From contig NZ_KI271077.1 in assembly GCF_000469345.1 (NCBI RefSeq), positions 1-64,000 on the forward strand: a stretch of 64,000 nucleotides of DNA, given 5' to 3'. Below the pieces are notes generated by a model, which was not told the origin of the DNA, did not search any database, and was given only the letters and a program-made list of their open reading frames with translations. Made by a program: the position numbers and the translations under genes. This stretch comes from Eubacterium ramulus ATCC 29099 (GTDB lineage: Bacteria > Bacillota > Clostridia > Lachnospirales > Lachnospiraceae). Every line of letters starts with the position of its first letter. Within the stretch, counting starts at the first letter, position 1. Below are positions 1 through 8,143 of this stretch, in pieces.

Positions 1-199
1 TTTATGGTTGACTTTTCATAGCTGGTCTCCTTTATGTGTAAGTTTTACATAGAATCATTTTACAATACGACAGTTTTTTTGTAAAATAAAAGAGATAGGG
101 TTGCGGACGATATTTTTTGAAGAATGGACCATGAAGCCTGAAATGGTATTTTGTGAATGGCGCAGGTGAAGGATAATAAGACGGGAGAGTGGTGCGAAA

Positions 200-1516
200 A
201 TGGGAATGAGAAAGTTACACTGCAAAGTGATGCCGGCGTTGCTAAGCGCCGTATTTTTAGTTGTATTTCTGGGAGGATGTACTCAGAAGAAAAGTGTAGC
301 ACAGCAGGAACCGGCAAAAGCAGAACTTGAGGTATGGACATTTTTTGACAAAAATGTTCCAGGTGCCTATTATGTATTTTTATGGGATACGTTGGCAGAA
401 AAATACGGTTATGATATTAACGTAAAATCTTATTCCACCGAGCAGCTGAAGGATAAACTGAAGGTGGCACTTATCTGCAATGAACTTCCGGATATTTTTC
501 TTGTATGGGGTGGCTCTTATCCGGGATATCTGTTTGATGCAGGAGCCTGTATGCCGGTGGATGATTATATCAGTCAGGCACCATTTAAGGAAGAATATAT
601 TCAGCCCTATAAGGATGGCGTGCATTATATCATTCCGTGTCTGTCCGATGGATACGAGGTACTTTATGGGAATCAGAGTCTGATGACAGAACTTGGAATT
701 GATCAGATTCCACAGACCTGGGAAGAACTTGAGATGCTGGTGAGACAGGTGGCTGCATATAATGCGGCACATGATACTTCCTATGCTGCACTGGAACTGG
801 GAGAAAGGGACAACTATCTGGGAGAAATGTTGTACGGAATGATTGTGAACAGGATAGATCCTTATGCATATGAAAAATGGGAGAATGGAACCATTGATTT
901 TATGGATCCGGTTTTTCTTGAAGCAGCACAGAAGGTGGAATGGCTGGTGCAAAACCATGCGTTTCCGGAAAACTATATGGAAACGGGGGAGGCAGAAGCT
1001 GTTCGGAATTTTATCAATAAAAAAGCGGTGCTTTTTTCACATCAGTCTGCAATCATTTATCATTTGATCCATAATATGGGAGAACATGGATTTCTTGTGG
1101 GACAGTTTCCGTCCTGCACGGAAACTTATAATGAGACATACGGTCAGTATCTGATGGATATGAATCATTCCCTGACACCGGGTATCTGCATCAATGAAAA
1201 ATCTGAATACAAAGAAGATGCGGCAGAAATCTGCATGGAATTTTCTCAACAGGTAAATGAAATCAATGTGACGGAATATGGCTATCAGAATCTTATGGAT
1301 CTTACATATCCGCAAACAAGTGATGTGGTCAAACCGGTATCAGATTTGAATGAGATGATTGCATCCGCAAAGAAGATCACACCGGACTGGTATTCCCAGC
1401 TTCCACAGGAAACAGGGGACAGTTGGCGGAATCTGACCAAAAAACTGTTTGCCGGAGAACTGAATGCACAGAAATTTATAGAAGAAGCACAAAAATATAT
1501 GCAAAAACAACAATAA
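200..1516 (+). CDS. Extracellular solute-binding lipoprotein (ABC, sugar type)
   Basis: A 438-residue exported lipoprotein. The N-terminus has a basic start, a hydrophobic stretch (about residues 11-25) and a lipobox ending GGC with Cys at about 27, so it should be lipid-anchored outside the membrane. The mature part begins with a charged linker, then a LEVWTFFDK strand typical of family 1 solute-binding proteins, and contains an NELPDIFLVWGG segment and tryptophan-rich surfaces common in carbohydrate binders. Start chosen at ATG 200 behind GGGAG, though the spacing is long; ATG 206 is possible. No permease or ATPase genes adjoin it: the next genes are a different, amino-acid type transporter behind a terminator. 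It is therefore either an orphan binding protein or the end of an operon lying upstream of the window. Substrate not assignable. Confidence 0.85.
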   Translation: MGMRKLHCKVMPALLSAVFLVVFLGGCTQKKSVAQQEPAKAELEVWTFFDKNVPGAYYVFLWDTLAEKYGYDINVKSYSTEQLKDKLKVALICNELPDIFLVWGGSYPGYLFDAGACMPVDDYISQAPFKEEYIQPYKDGVHYIIPCLSDGYEVLYGNQSLMTELGIDQIPQTWEELEMLVRQVAAYNAAHDTSYAALELGERDNYLGEMLYGMIVNRIDPYAYEKWENGTIDFMDPVFLEAAQKVEWLVQNHAFPENYMETGEAEAVRNFINKKAVLFSHQSAIIYHLIHNMGEHGFLVGQFPSCTETYNETYGQYLMDMNHSLTPGICINEKSEYKEDAAEICMEFSQQVNEINVTEYGYQNLMDLTYPQTSDVVKPVSDLNEMIASAKKITPDWYSQLPQETGDSWRNLTKKLFAGELNAQKFIEEAQKYMQKQQ

Positions 1517-1585
1517 AGAAGTGAAAAACTACTTTTAATTGTGCAAAAATAAAATATAACAGAAAAAAATTAATATTTTTTTTAG

Positions 1586-1632
1586 AAATCCGAATAAATT
1601 CAATAAAATCTGAATTTTTTCGGATTTTTTTT
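1586..1632 (+). terminator. Intrinsic terminator after the solute-binding protein
   Basis: AAATCCGAA (1586-1594) pairs with TTCGGATTT (1619-1627), with a second inner pairing of AATTCA and TGAATT, followed by a T-run. It separates the first gene from the liv operon. Confidence 0.75.
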
Positions 1633-1703
1633 TGTGCAAAAATCAGATACAATGTAGGCACCGAAAGGATACTAGAGAGATCTTTTAGAGGAGGGTAAAA
1701 AAT

Positions 1704-2984
1704 ATGAAAAAGAGATTAGCAAGACTTGCAGCAGTTGTAATGTCCGTAATGATGATCGGATCATTAGCAGCATGTGGAAGCGGGGACGGGGGTTCCGGCG
1801 ACGGCGGCAGCGCATCCAAAGGTTCATCAGGGGATACCATTAAAGTTGGTATCGTTATTCCGGAGACCGGAGCACTTGCAGCATTTGGTGCCGGTACACA
1901 GGAAATGACACAGTATGCACTGGATCAGATTAATGAGGCAGGCGGAATTGAAGTTGATGGAACAGCAAAGAAATTAGAACTGGTGGTTGCCGATTCCGAG
2001 TCTAATGCAACAAAAGCATCTGAAGCAGCCAACAACCTGATTTCCAGCAAAAATATTGATATTATGATTACATCTCATACAGCAGATACAACAGTTCCGG
2101 TTGCAGCCGCTTGTGAGAGAGCAGGCGTTGTATGTTTATCTGTTGATACACCGGATGAGGCATGGGCAACTTCTGATTACAAATATAGCTACCATGCAGG
2201 ATTCAATACAGAGAATGAGCTTTCCTGCTTTAAGGATGCATGGGATGCAGCAGGCATCGCAGGCGGAAAAGTCGGTGTAATGCACGCAACAGATACAGAA
2301 GGTCAGACAATGATCAACGCAATTTCTGATTTTGCAAACTCCAACGGTTACGAAGCATATGATCCGGGCGCTTATACATCCGGGGCAACAGATTATACAT
2401 CTATTATCAATAACCTGAAAAAAGAAGGCTGTGACGCAGTTGTCGGCGTTATGCTTACATCTGATTTTGGTACTTTCTATTCACAGCTGAAATCTTCCGG
2501 ATATATGCCGAAGGTATGTACTGTTGCAAAAGCTACACTGTTCAAAGAAGATGTTGACTCCGCAGGTGCGAACGGACTGGCTGACGGACTTTGCTCTGAA
2601 GTTTGGTGGACACCGGATCATCCATATACCTCTTCTATCTCAGGACAGACATGTAAAGAAATTGGTGATAAATGGATGGAGCTGACAGGCGACAAATACG
2701 CACCGGCTACAGCAGGTTATGATTACGCAAACGTAGAGATCCTTTATAACGTACTGAAAAATGCAGGTTCTCTTGATACAAAAAAACTTTGTGCAGCAGC
2801 AGATGAACTTAATGTTGATACAATTATCGGTAATGTAAACTATAATGACAAACATTACTCCGTTCAGAGCCTTGTAACAGGTCAGTGGACATACAATGAT
2901 GATGGAACATGGACACAGAACATCATTGCAAACACACAGGTTCCGGATTGCCCGGTTACATCTGAACTCAGAGTTTTAAAGTAA
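1704..2984 (+). CDS. livJ: Branched-chain amino acid ABC transporter, substrate-binding lipoprotein
   Basis: A 426-residue type I periplasmic-binding (Leu/Ile/Val receptor-like) protein. The signal peptide runs MKKRLARLAAV through a hydrophobic core to the lipobox LAAC at about residue 23. A Gly/Ser-rich linker of about 20 residues follows, then the family opening IKVGIVIPETGALAAFG and the NNLISSKNIDIMITS region. GAGGAGGG lies ideally before ATG 1704. It is the first gene of a five-gene operon with both ATPases and both permeases, so the operon is self-sufficient for uptake. The assignment to branched-chain amino acids rests on family membership; related receptors also take amides, urea or other short molecules. 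Confidence 0.9.
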   Translation: MKKRLARLAAVVMSVMMIGSLAACGSGDGGSGDGGSASKGSSGDTIKVGIVIPETGALAAFGAGTQEMTQYALDQINEAGGIEVDGTAKKLELVVADSESNATKASEAANNLISSKNIDIMITSHTADTTVPVAAACERAGVVCLSVDTPDEAWATSDYKYSYHAGFNTENELSCFKDAWDAAGIAGGKVGVMHATDTEGQTMINAISDFANSNGYEAYDPGAYTSGATDYTSIINNLKKEGCDAVVGVMLTSDFGTFYSQLKSSGYMPKVCTVAKATLFKEDVDSAGANGLADGLCSEVWWTPDHPYTSSISGQTCKEIGDKWMELTGDKYAPATAGYDYANVEILYNVLKNAGSLDTKKLCAAADELNVDTIIGNVNYNDKHYSVQSLVTGQWTYNDDGTWTQNIIANTQVPDCPVTSELRVLK

Positions 2985-3012
2985 TGCAGACTTCAGTAAT
3001 GTAACGAACACG

Positions 3013-3030
3013 ATCAGGAAAAATCCTGAT
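3013..3030 (+). promoter_or_regulatory. Intercistronic stem-loop livJ/livG
   Basis: A perfect hairpin, ATCAGGA with TCCTGAT around AAAA, is followed by a second pairing (AACCGTC about 3047 with GACGGTT about 3074). No T-run follows. Such stems between binding-protein and transporter genes usually give higher expression of the binding protein by protecting or attenuating mRNA; that role is inferred. Confidence 0.5.
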
Positions 3031-3120
3031 TAGACAAAAGGAGGTAACCGTCGGAAAGGTAATGTGTTTTCTGACGGTTATTCTTCTCATAAGAGAATTT
3101 TGACAGGGAGGTATAAGGTT

Positions 3121-3849
3121 TTGAGTGCAATCTTAACGGTAAAAGACCTGAGCATCTCATTCGGAAGCAACCATGTATTAAAAAGTATCAATTTTGAACT
3201 TGGCGAGAATGAGGTACTTGGTGTGATCGGACCAAACGGTGCAGGAAAAACAGTTATGTTGAACATCCTGACCGGTATTTTGAAACCAACCGGTGGTACC
3301 ATGATTTTTGATGGAAAGGATATTGCAAGTGAGGGTGTGACAGAGCGGTGCCGTGGCGGTATCGGAAGAACATTCCAGGTGCCGAGACCATTTGAACAGA
3401 TGACCGTATTTGAAAATATTATGGTTGGTGGTGTATTCGGAGCTGGTATGTCCGAAGCACAGGCAAAAGAAAAGGCCCTTAAAGTAGCGAAAATCATTAA
3501 ATTAGATGATAAATTGGATTTGTTTGCAGGAAAACTGGGACTGTTAGATCGTAAACGTCTCGAAATCGGACGTGCACTGGCTACTGAGCCGAAGATTTTA
3601 CTGCTGGATGAGGTTGGTGGTGGTCTGACAGAGTCTGAGGTAGGACTGATTATCAATCTTGTAAAAGAAATCAAGCGGGAAGGTGTCAGCGTAATCTGGA
3701 TCGAACATATCATCCGTACCATGCTGGAAGGAACCGACCGTGTTATGCTTCTGGCTGACGGTGTGGATGTCATTACAGGAAAACCACTGGATGTTATGAA
3801 TTCCAAAGAAGTAAAACGAGTATATATGGGAGGAGGAGACGACGAATGA
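3121..3849 (+). CDS. livG: Branched-chain amino acid ABC transporter ATPase LivG
   Basis: ABC ATPase of 242 residues with Walker A GPNGAGKT near residue 38, the LivG-type insert GRTFQVPRPFEQMTVFEN, and Walker B ILLLDEVGGGL. The signature motif is degenerate: the usual LSGGxxR reads KLGLLDRKRLEIGRAL, so the canonical LSGGQ is not present, something seen in some LivG proteins. I place the start at TTG 3121, nine bases after GGGAGGT; a longer reading from GTG 3064 adds 19 residues that do not look conserved. It ends in an ATGA overlap with livF, so translation is likely coupled. It powers uptake at the inner face of the membrane with LivF. Confidence 0.9.
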   Translation: MSAILTVKDLSISFGSNHVLKSINFELGENEVLGVIGPNGAGKTVMLNILTGILKPTGGTMIFDGKDIASEGVTERCRGGIGRTFQVPRPFEQMTVFENIMVGGVFGAGMSEAQAKEKALKVAKIIKLDDKLDLFAGKLGLLDRKRLEIGRALATEPKILLLDEVGGGLTESEVGLIINLVKEIKREGVSVIWIEHIIRTMLEGTDRVMLLADGVDVITGKPLDVMNSKEVKRVYMGGGDDE

Positions 3850-4565
3850 GTTTGTTAGAAGTAAATCATATTGATGTTCATTACGGAGATTTCCTTGCTC
3901 TGAAAGACGTATCAATTCATGTAGAACCTGGTACCATCGTATCCCTGATCGGAGCGAACGGTGCCGGAAAATCCACAATTATGAATACTATCTGTGGACT
4001 CAACAAACCGACAAAAGGAGATATTATTTTTGACGGACAGAATATTGCGGGCAAGAAACCAAATCAGATCGCACGCCTTGGTCTTTCCATGGCTCCGGAA
4101 GGAAGTCACTGCTTTGAGCGAATGACCGTACAGGATAACCTTCTGATGGGTGCCTACCTTGCAAAGAAAGACGAACGTATGCAGCGACTGGAAAATGTAT
4201 ATAAACTGTTCCCGATCCTGAAAGAGAAAGCGAATCAGATGTCAACGTTCCTTTCCGGTGGACAGAGACAGATGCTTGCTATTGGCCGTGGAATTATGAC
4301 ACAGCCTAAGATTCTTCTCTGTGATGAGATTTCTTTGGGACTTGCGCCGGTTGTTATCAATGATATTTATGAAAAACTGAAAGAGATCGCTGACACCGGA
4401 CTGACCATGCTGATCGTTGAGCAGGATGTAAACCGTTCACTGAAATCCTCTGATTACGCATATGTGGTTCTGGAAGGAAAAATTGTAATGCAGGGTAAAT
4501 CTAAAGAGTTAAGTGTAGATGAAGTAAATGATGCTTACTTCGGTATTAATACATTTTCTCACTGA
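3846..4565 (+). CDS. livF: Branched-chain amino acid ABC transporter ATPase LivF
   Basis: The second ABC ATPase, 239 residues: Walker A GANGAGKS near residue 35, Q-loop region MAPEGSHCFERMTV, intact signature FLSGGQRQMLAIGR, Walker B ILLCDEISLGLAP and the H-loop region LIVEQDVN. The start ATG overlaps the livG stop by four bases. With LivG it forms the ATPase pair of the transporter. Unlike LivG, its signature motif is canonical, so the two sites are probably functionally asymmetric. Confidence 0.93.
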   Translation: MSLLEVNHIDVHYGDFLALKDVSIHVEPGTIVSLIGANGAGKSTIMNTICGLNKPTKGDIIFDGQNIAGKKPNQIARLGLSMAPEGSHCFERMTVQDNLLMGAYLAKKDERMQRLENVYKLFPILKEKANQMSTFLSGGQRQMLAIGRGIMTQPKILLCDEISLGLAPVVINDIYEKLKEIADTGLTMLIVEQDVNRSLKSSDYAYVVLEGKIVMQGKSKELSVDEVNDAYFGINTFSH

Positions 4566-4593
4566 TCATGTTAGACAAAGGAGTTGAGAAATT

Positions 4594-5460
4594 ATGATTC
4601 AATGTATTGTTACAGGTATCCTCCTGGGAGGATTATACTCCATGATTGGTATCGGTATGTCTCTGGTTTTCGGTATTATGGGACTGACCAACCTGGCACA
4701 TGGAGATTTGATGATTCTTGGTACTTATATTTCACTTGTTATGACAAGAGCGCTTGGATGTAATCTGATCGTATCGGTTATCGTATCTGTTGTCGTTATG
4801 TGTGTACTTGGTTTCGTGATACAGCAGTTCCTTGTTAATAAGGTTATGGATAAAGGTGAGGCACCGGCACTGCTGGTAACCTTCGGACTTTCCATTTTTC
4901 TGTCCAACCTGATGCTGAAAATCTTCAGTGCGGACAACCAGTCCATTAATAACTCACTGTCATCCAAAAATGTTGTTACTACTGACGTATTATCTATTTC
5001 TGCAAGTTATCTGACAAGTTTTATCATCGCTTGTGTTATTATCATCGGTCTGTCACTGGTAATGCAGAAAACAAACTTTGGTCGTGCCATCCGTGCTACC
5101 TCTGATGATACAATGGCAGCAGAGCTTATGGGCGTAAATACAAAACTGGCTTACGCTGCTGCAATGGTAATCTGTATGGGTATTACAGCAATAGCAGGAA
5201 CGTTAGTTGGTTCCACATTCGTATTTTATCCGTCATCCGGTACACAGTACCTGATCATTGCATTCGGTGTTGTAGTAATCGGAGGTATGGGAAGTTTGTT
5301 CGGAACGCTGATCGGTGGTATCGTACTTGGCGTTGCTCAGATTGTTGGTGGATATGTATTTGGATCCGGTGTACAGATGCTGATCGCTTACATTGTATTG
5401 CTTGTAATTCTGGCATTGAGACCAAATGGATTGTTCGCAGCTTCTGCGGTAAGAAAGTAA
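4594..5460 (+). CDS. livH: Branched-chain amino acid ABC transporter permease LivH
   Basis: A 288-residue integral membrane protein with about eight hydrophobic segments. It opens with the family pattern GILLGGLYSMIGIGMSLVFG followed by LTNLAHGDLM, diagnostic of LivH. The cytoplasmic coupling segment reads RAIRATSDDTMAAELMGVN. An AAAGGAG site precedes ATG 4594 and the gene is 14 bases upstream of livM. Transports the substrate together with LivM. Confidence 0.93.
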   Translation: MIQCIVTGILLGGLYSMIGIGMSLVFGIMGLTNLAHGDLMILGTYISLVMTRALGCNLIVSVIVSVVVMCVLGFVIQQFLVNKVMDKGEAPALLVTFGLSIFLSNLMLKIFSADNQSINNSLSSKNVVTTDVLSISASYLTSFIIACVIIIGLSLVMQKTNFGRAIRATSDDTMAAELMGVNTKLAYAAAMVICMGITAIAGTLVGSTFVFYPSSGTQYLIIAFGVVVIGGMGSLFGTLIGGIVLGVAQIVGGYVFGSGVQMLIAYIVLLVILALRPNGLFAASAVRK

Positions 5461-5474
5461 GGGGGCTGACGAAT

Positions 5475-6425
5475 ATGAAGAAAAAAATGAACCTGATCAT
5501 TTTAATTGCGGTTATCGCAGTTATGTTTGTAATTATTCCGCAGGCCGGTTCAACGTATCTGCTGAATATTATTACTCTGATGTGTCTGTATATGGCTATG
5601 AGCCAGATGTGGAACCTGCTTGGCGGTTATGCCGGAATGTTGTCTCTTGGTATGCAGGCTTTTATTGGAATCGGCGGTTATTCATTGACCATTCTTTCTG
5701 TAAACTATGGTGTAAATATTTATCTGGCGATCATCATCGGTGCAGTAATCTGTGCACTGTTTGGACTTGCAGTATCTCCGGCAATCTTTAAGATGAGCGG
5801 TGTATACTTTGCAATCGGAACATGGATCATCGCAGAAGCATTAAATATTTTCTTCTCAAACTGGAAATTTGTAGGTTATGCACAGGACTGGAGTATCAGC
5901 ACAGTATTTTCCCTGTCTAATAAACAGTTATATTACACAGCATTGATTGTTGCGGTACTCGCAGTTTTGGTTGTGTTTGGATTGCTGAGAACAAAAACCG
6001 GTCTGGCGCTTATGGCCATTCGTGACAGCGCATCTGCAGCTGAGACTATGGGTGTAGAACTTTATAAAACAAAATTGAAATGCTATGTGATCGCATGCTT
6101 CATGATGGGACTGATCGGTGGTGCACAGTACATGCAGACGGCTTATATTAATCCATCCACAGGTTTCTCCATCAACTGGACGATTGCTATGACATTTGCT
6201 GTTATCATTGGTGGACTGGGAACCATGGAAGGTCCGATCGTTGGATCTGTATTATATGTAATCATCGTACAGATTATGTATAACTATCCTGGTATGTCAA
6301 ATATTGTACTTGGTATTATCGCAATCGTTGTTATTATGGTTGCACCGGATGGCATTATGGGAACTCTATATAAAAAGACCGGATTTCAGATTTTATCACC
6401 AAGAAGAAGTATTCCAAAACATTAA
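5475..6425 (+). CDS. livM: Branched-chain amino acid ABC transporter permease LivM
   Basis: A 316-residue membrane protein with many hydrophobic helices. Family marks are WNLLGGYAGMLSLGMQAF near residue 45, the coupling helix LALMAIRDSASAAETMGV and the late GGLGTMEGPIVGSVLY segment. Last gene of the liv operon; a strong terminator follows 20 bases downstream. RBS GGGGGCTGACGAAT before ATG 5475. Confidence 0.92.
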   Translation: MKKKMNLIILIAVIAVMFVIIPQAGSTYLLNIITLMCLYMAMSQMWNLLGGYAGMLSLGMQAFIGIGGYSLTILSVNYGVNIYLAIIIGAVICALFGLAVSPAIFKMSGVYFAIGTWIIAEALNIFFSNWKFVGYAQDWSISTVFSLSNKQLYYTALIVAVLAVLVVFGLLRTKTGLALMAIRDSASAAETMGVELYKTKLKCYVIACFMMGLIGGAQYMQTAYINPSTGFSINWTIAMTFAVIIGGLGTMEGPIVGSVLYVIIVQIMYNYPGMSNIVLGIIAIVVIMVAPDGIMGTLYKKTGFQILSPRRSIPKH

Positions 6426-6447
6426 CATACCCAACTTTTTAAAAAAG

Positions 6448-6478
6448 TCCCGCAGATTTGGTTATCTGCGGGATTTTC
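6448..6478 (+). terminator. Terminator of the liv operon
   Basis: TCCCGCAGAT (6448-6457) pairs perfectly with ATCTGCGGGA (6464-6473) around TTGGTT, followed by TTTTCT. Confidence 0.88.
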
Positions 6479-6638
6479 TATGTGTTCTGGGCAGGAGTTT
6501 ATAAGTTATGGTGATTATTTCCCGGAAACGGAAGAAAACTGGTTCTTTGTTGTAACAATTTCTGAAAATATCAGTTTGTATAGATTTTTTGTATAAAATA
6601 TATTATCATGAAGTCATTCGTAAAAATGAGGTAAAGAC

Positions 6639-7289
6639 ATGAAAAAAGAAGAATTATACAGATTTGTGGATCACACTGCGTTAAAGGCAGTCACAACCTG
6701 GAAAGAAATCCAGCAGTTGTGTCAGGAAGCACGTTTTTTCAGAATGGCTTCTGTGTGCATTCCAAGCAGCTATGTAAAGCGTGCACATGAATATTTTCCG
6801 GAATTAAACATTTGCACAGTAGTCGGTTTCCCGCTTGGTAATACAAGTACAGAGGCGAAACTGGCAGAGACACGTCAGGCACTGGAAGACGGTGCGAATG
6901 AGATCGATATGGTTATCAATCTTGGTATGGTAAAGAATCAGGAGTATTCGCAGGTAACAGAGGAGATTCGTCTGCTCAAGGAAGCAACCGGTGATAAGAT
7001 CTTAAAAGTGATTATTGAAAACTGTTATCTGACGGAAGAAGAGAAAATCCGGATGTGCGAAGCAGTGACAGAAGCCGGAGCGGATTTTATCAAGACCTCA
7101 ACCGGATTCGGAACCGGCGGTGCTACATTGGAGGATGTGATACTGATGAAGCAGCATGTGGGACCGAATGTAAAGATCAAAGCGGCAGGCGGTATCCGTT
7201 CCAAAGAAGATATGGAACTGTATATCGGTGCAGGATGCAGCCGGATCGGTACAAGCAGTGCAATTGCAATGTTGCAGGACGGAGAATAA
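6639..7289 (+). CDS. deoC: Deoxyribose-phosphate aldolase
   Basis: 216 residues, normal length for DeoC. It cleaves 2-deoxyribose 5-phosphate to acetaldehyde and glyceraldehyde 3-phosphate in nucleoside breakdown. Visible marks: FVDHTALKA at the start, the CTVVGFPLG segment, NEIDMVINLG, the LKVIIENCYLT strand, the Schiff-base lysine region DFIKTSTGFGTGGAT, and KAAGGIRS. RBS GAGGT before ATG 6639. Only one base separates its stop from cdd, so the two form a salvage operon: Cdd deaminates (deoxy)cytidine and DeoC consumes the sugar phosphate released later. Confidence 0.96.
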   Translation: MKKEELYRFVDHTALKAVTTWKEIQQLCQEARFFRMASVCIPSSYVKRAHEYFPELNICTVVGFPLGNTSTEAKLAETRQALEDGANEIDMVINLGMVKNQEYSQVTEEIRLLKEATGDKILKVIIENCYLTEEEKIRMCEAVTEAGADFIKTSTGFGTGGATLEDVILMKQHVGPNVKIKAAGGIRSKEDMELYIGAGCSRIGTSSAIAMLQDGE

Positions 7290-7290
7290 G

Positions 7291-7680
7291 ATGGAGTTCG
7301 CAGAACTGATTCAGAAGGCAAAGGAAGCAAAAGAACAGGCCTATGCTCCTTACTCCGGTTTTCATGTAGGAGCGGCACTACGGTGCAAAGACGGTACGAT
7401 ATTTACCGGGTGCAATATCGAAAATTCAGCGTATGGTCCTACAAACTGTGCAGAACGTACCGCAATATTCAAAGCGGTTTCGGAAGGATTTCGTGAATTT
7501 GAAGCAATCGCTATTATCAGTGACAGCAAACAGCCGACAGCGCCCTGCGGTGTCTGCCGCCAGGTGATGGCAGAGTTTTGTTCCCGGGATTTTCAGGTGC
7601 TCATGCTGGGATGCGAAGGAATTCAGCGCACAGCATCCTTAGGTGAACTTTTACCTTATGCCTTTTCTCTGGAAAAATAA
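7291..7680 (+). CDS. cdd: Cytidine deaminase
   Basis: 129 residues; converts cytidine and deoxycytidine to uridine and deoxyuridine. The zinc site is clear: CNIENSAYGPTNCAERTA gives the first Cys and the catalytic Glu, and PCGVCRQVMAEF gives the CxxC pair. N-terminal AYAPYSGFHVGAAL is the usual substrate loop. I start at ATG 7291 (RBS GACGGAGAA), immediately after the deoC stop; the longer open frame upstream lies inside deoC and is not used. Confidence 0.96.
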   Translation: MEFAELIQKAKEAKEQAYAPYSGFHVGAALRCKDGTIFTGCNIENSAYGPTNCAERTAIFKAVSEGFREFEAIAIISDSKQPTAPCGVCRQVMAEFCSRDFQVLMLGCEGIQRTASLGELLPYAFSLEK

Positions 7681-7745
7681 GGAATATGGCAAAACGAACG
7701 TGAAGTCGGAATCCAGAATTTTCTAAAAAAAATTTGAATTTTTTA

Positions 7746-7774
7746 TTGCCAGGATGCACATAGTAAAGTATAAT
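7746..7774 (+). promoter_or_regulatory. Promoter of 6S RNA
   Basis: TTGCCA (7746-7751), 17-base spacer, TATAAT (7769-7774). It predicts initiation around 7781-7783, just ahead of the closing stem of the 6S RNA. Confidence 0.7.
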
Positions 7775-7781
7775 CAGATGT

Positions 7782-7980
7782 AGCGGAAGTGATTCCTGGG
7801 GTGTGCGAGAACCCTGTTATTTTGAACCTACATTTTCTTTTTGGGAATCTTAAATTGTCGGCTGGATGCCAGGCCACCGAATTCGCAGTGGAAGGCAGAA
7901 GACCGATTGCGGAATCCCCCCTAGCTTTGCTAGGAGTCAAAATTGCAGGAACGGCACTCTGGGATCACAAAAGAGAAAAC
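7782..7980 (+). ncRNA. ssrS: 6S RNA (SsrS)
   Basis: A noncoding stretch that folds as one long rod. GTGATTCC-TGGGGTGTGC (from 7789) pairs with GGCACTCTGGGATCAC (ending 7968), giving a 180-nt core with closed ends. Inside is the TTTTGAACCTACATTTTC segment I associate with Gram-positive 6S RNAs, and a small CTAG-loop-CTAG hairpin near 7921-7932. The upstream promoter fits. 6S RNA mimics an open promoter and binds RNA polymerase holoenzyme in stationary phase. The 3' end is uncertain; a covariance-model search for Rfam 6S would settle it. No credible ORF is present here. Confidence 0.72.
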
Positions 7981-8061
7981 TGAAAAATGTTACAAAAGAT
8001 AAAGGCATAGAGATATGTCTGCGTTACAAAAGATGAAAGAACTGAATCACAAAAGATAAAG
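7965..8061 (+). repeat. Four-copy short repeat TYACAAAAGAKRAA
   Basis: Near-identical 14-mers begin at 7965, 7990, 8024 and 8047 (spacing 25, 34 and 23 bases), between the 6S RNA and the following terminator. Role unknown. Confidence 0.6.
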
Positions 8062-8100
8062 CCGGACATGGTGTGAATAACATCATGTCCGGTTCTTTTT
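8062..8100 (+). terminator. Strong intrinsic terminator
   Basis: CCGGACATGGTG (8062-8073) pairs with CATCATGTCCGG (8081-8092) with one wobble, then TTCTTTTTT. It would end a transcript coming from the 6S promoter or from cdd. Confidence 0.88.
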
Positions 8101-8143
8101 TCCCTTTTACAGCCATATGATGTTGCGTGGAGGGGACAGGTGT

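Noticed and set aside
7228-7290. N-terminally extended cytidine deaminase from 7228
   Set aside because: It would be read through the end of deoC; ATG 7291 has an RBS and gives the standard 129-residue enzyme.
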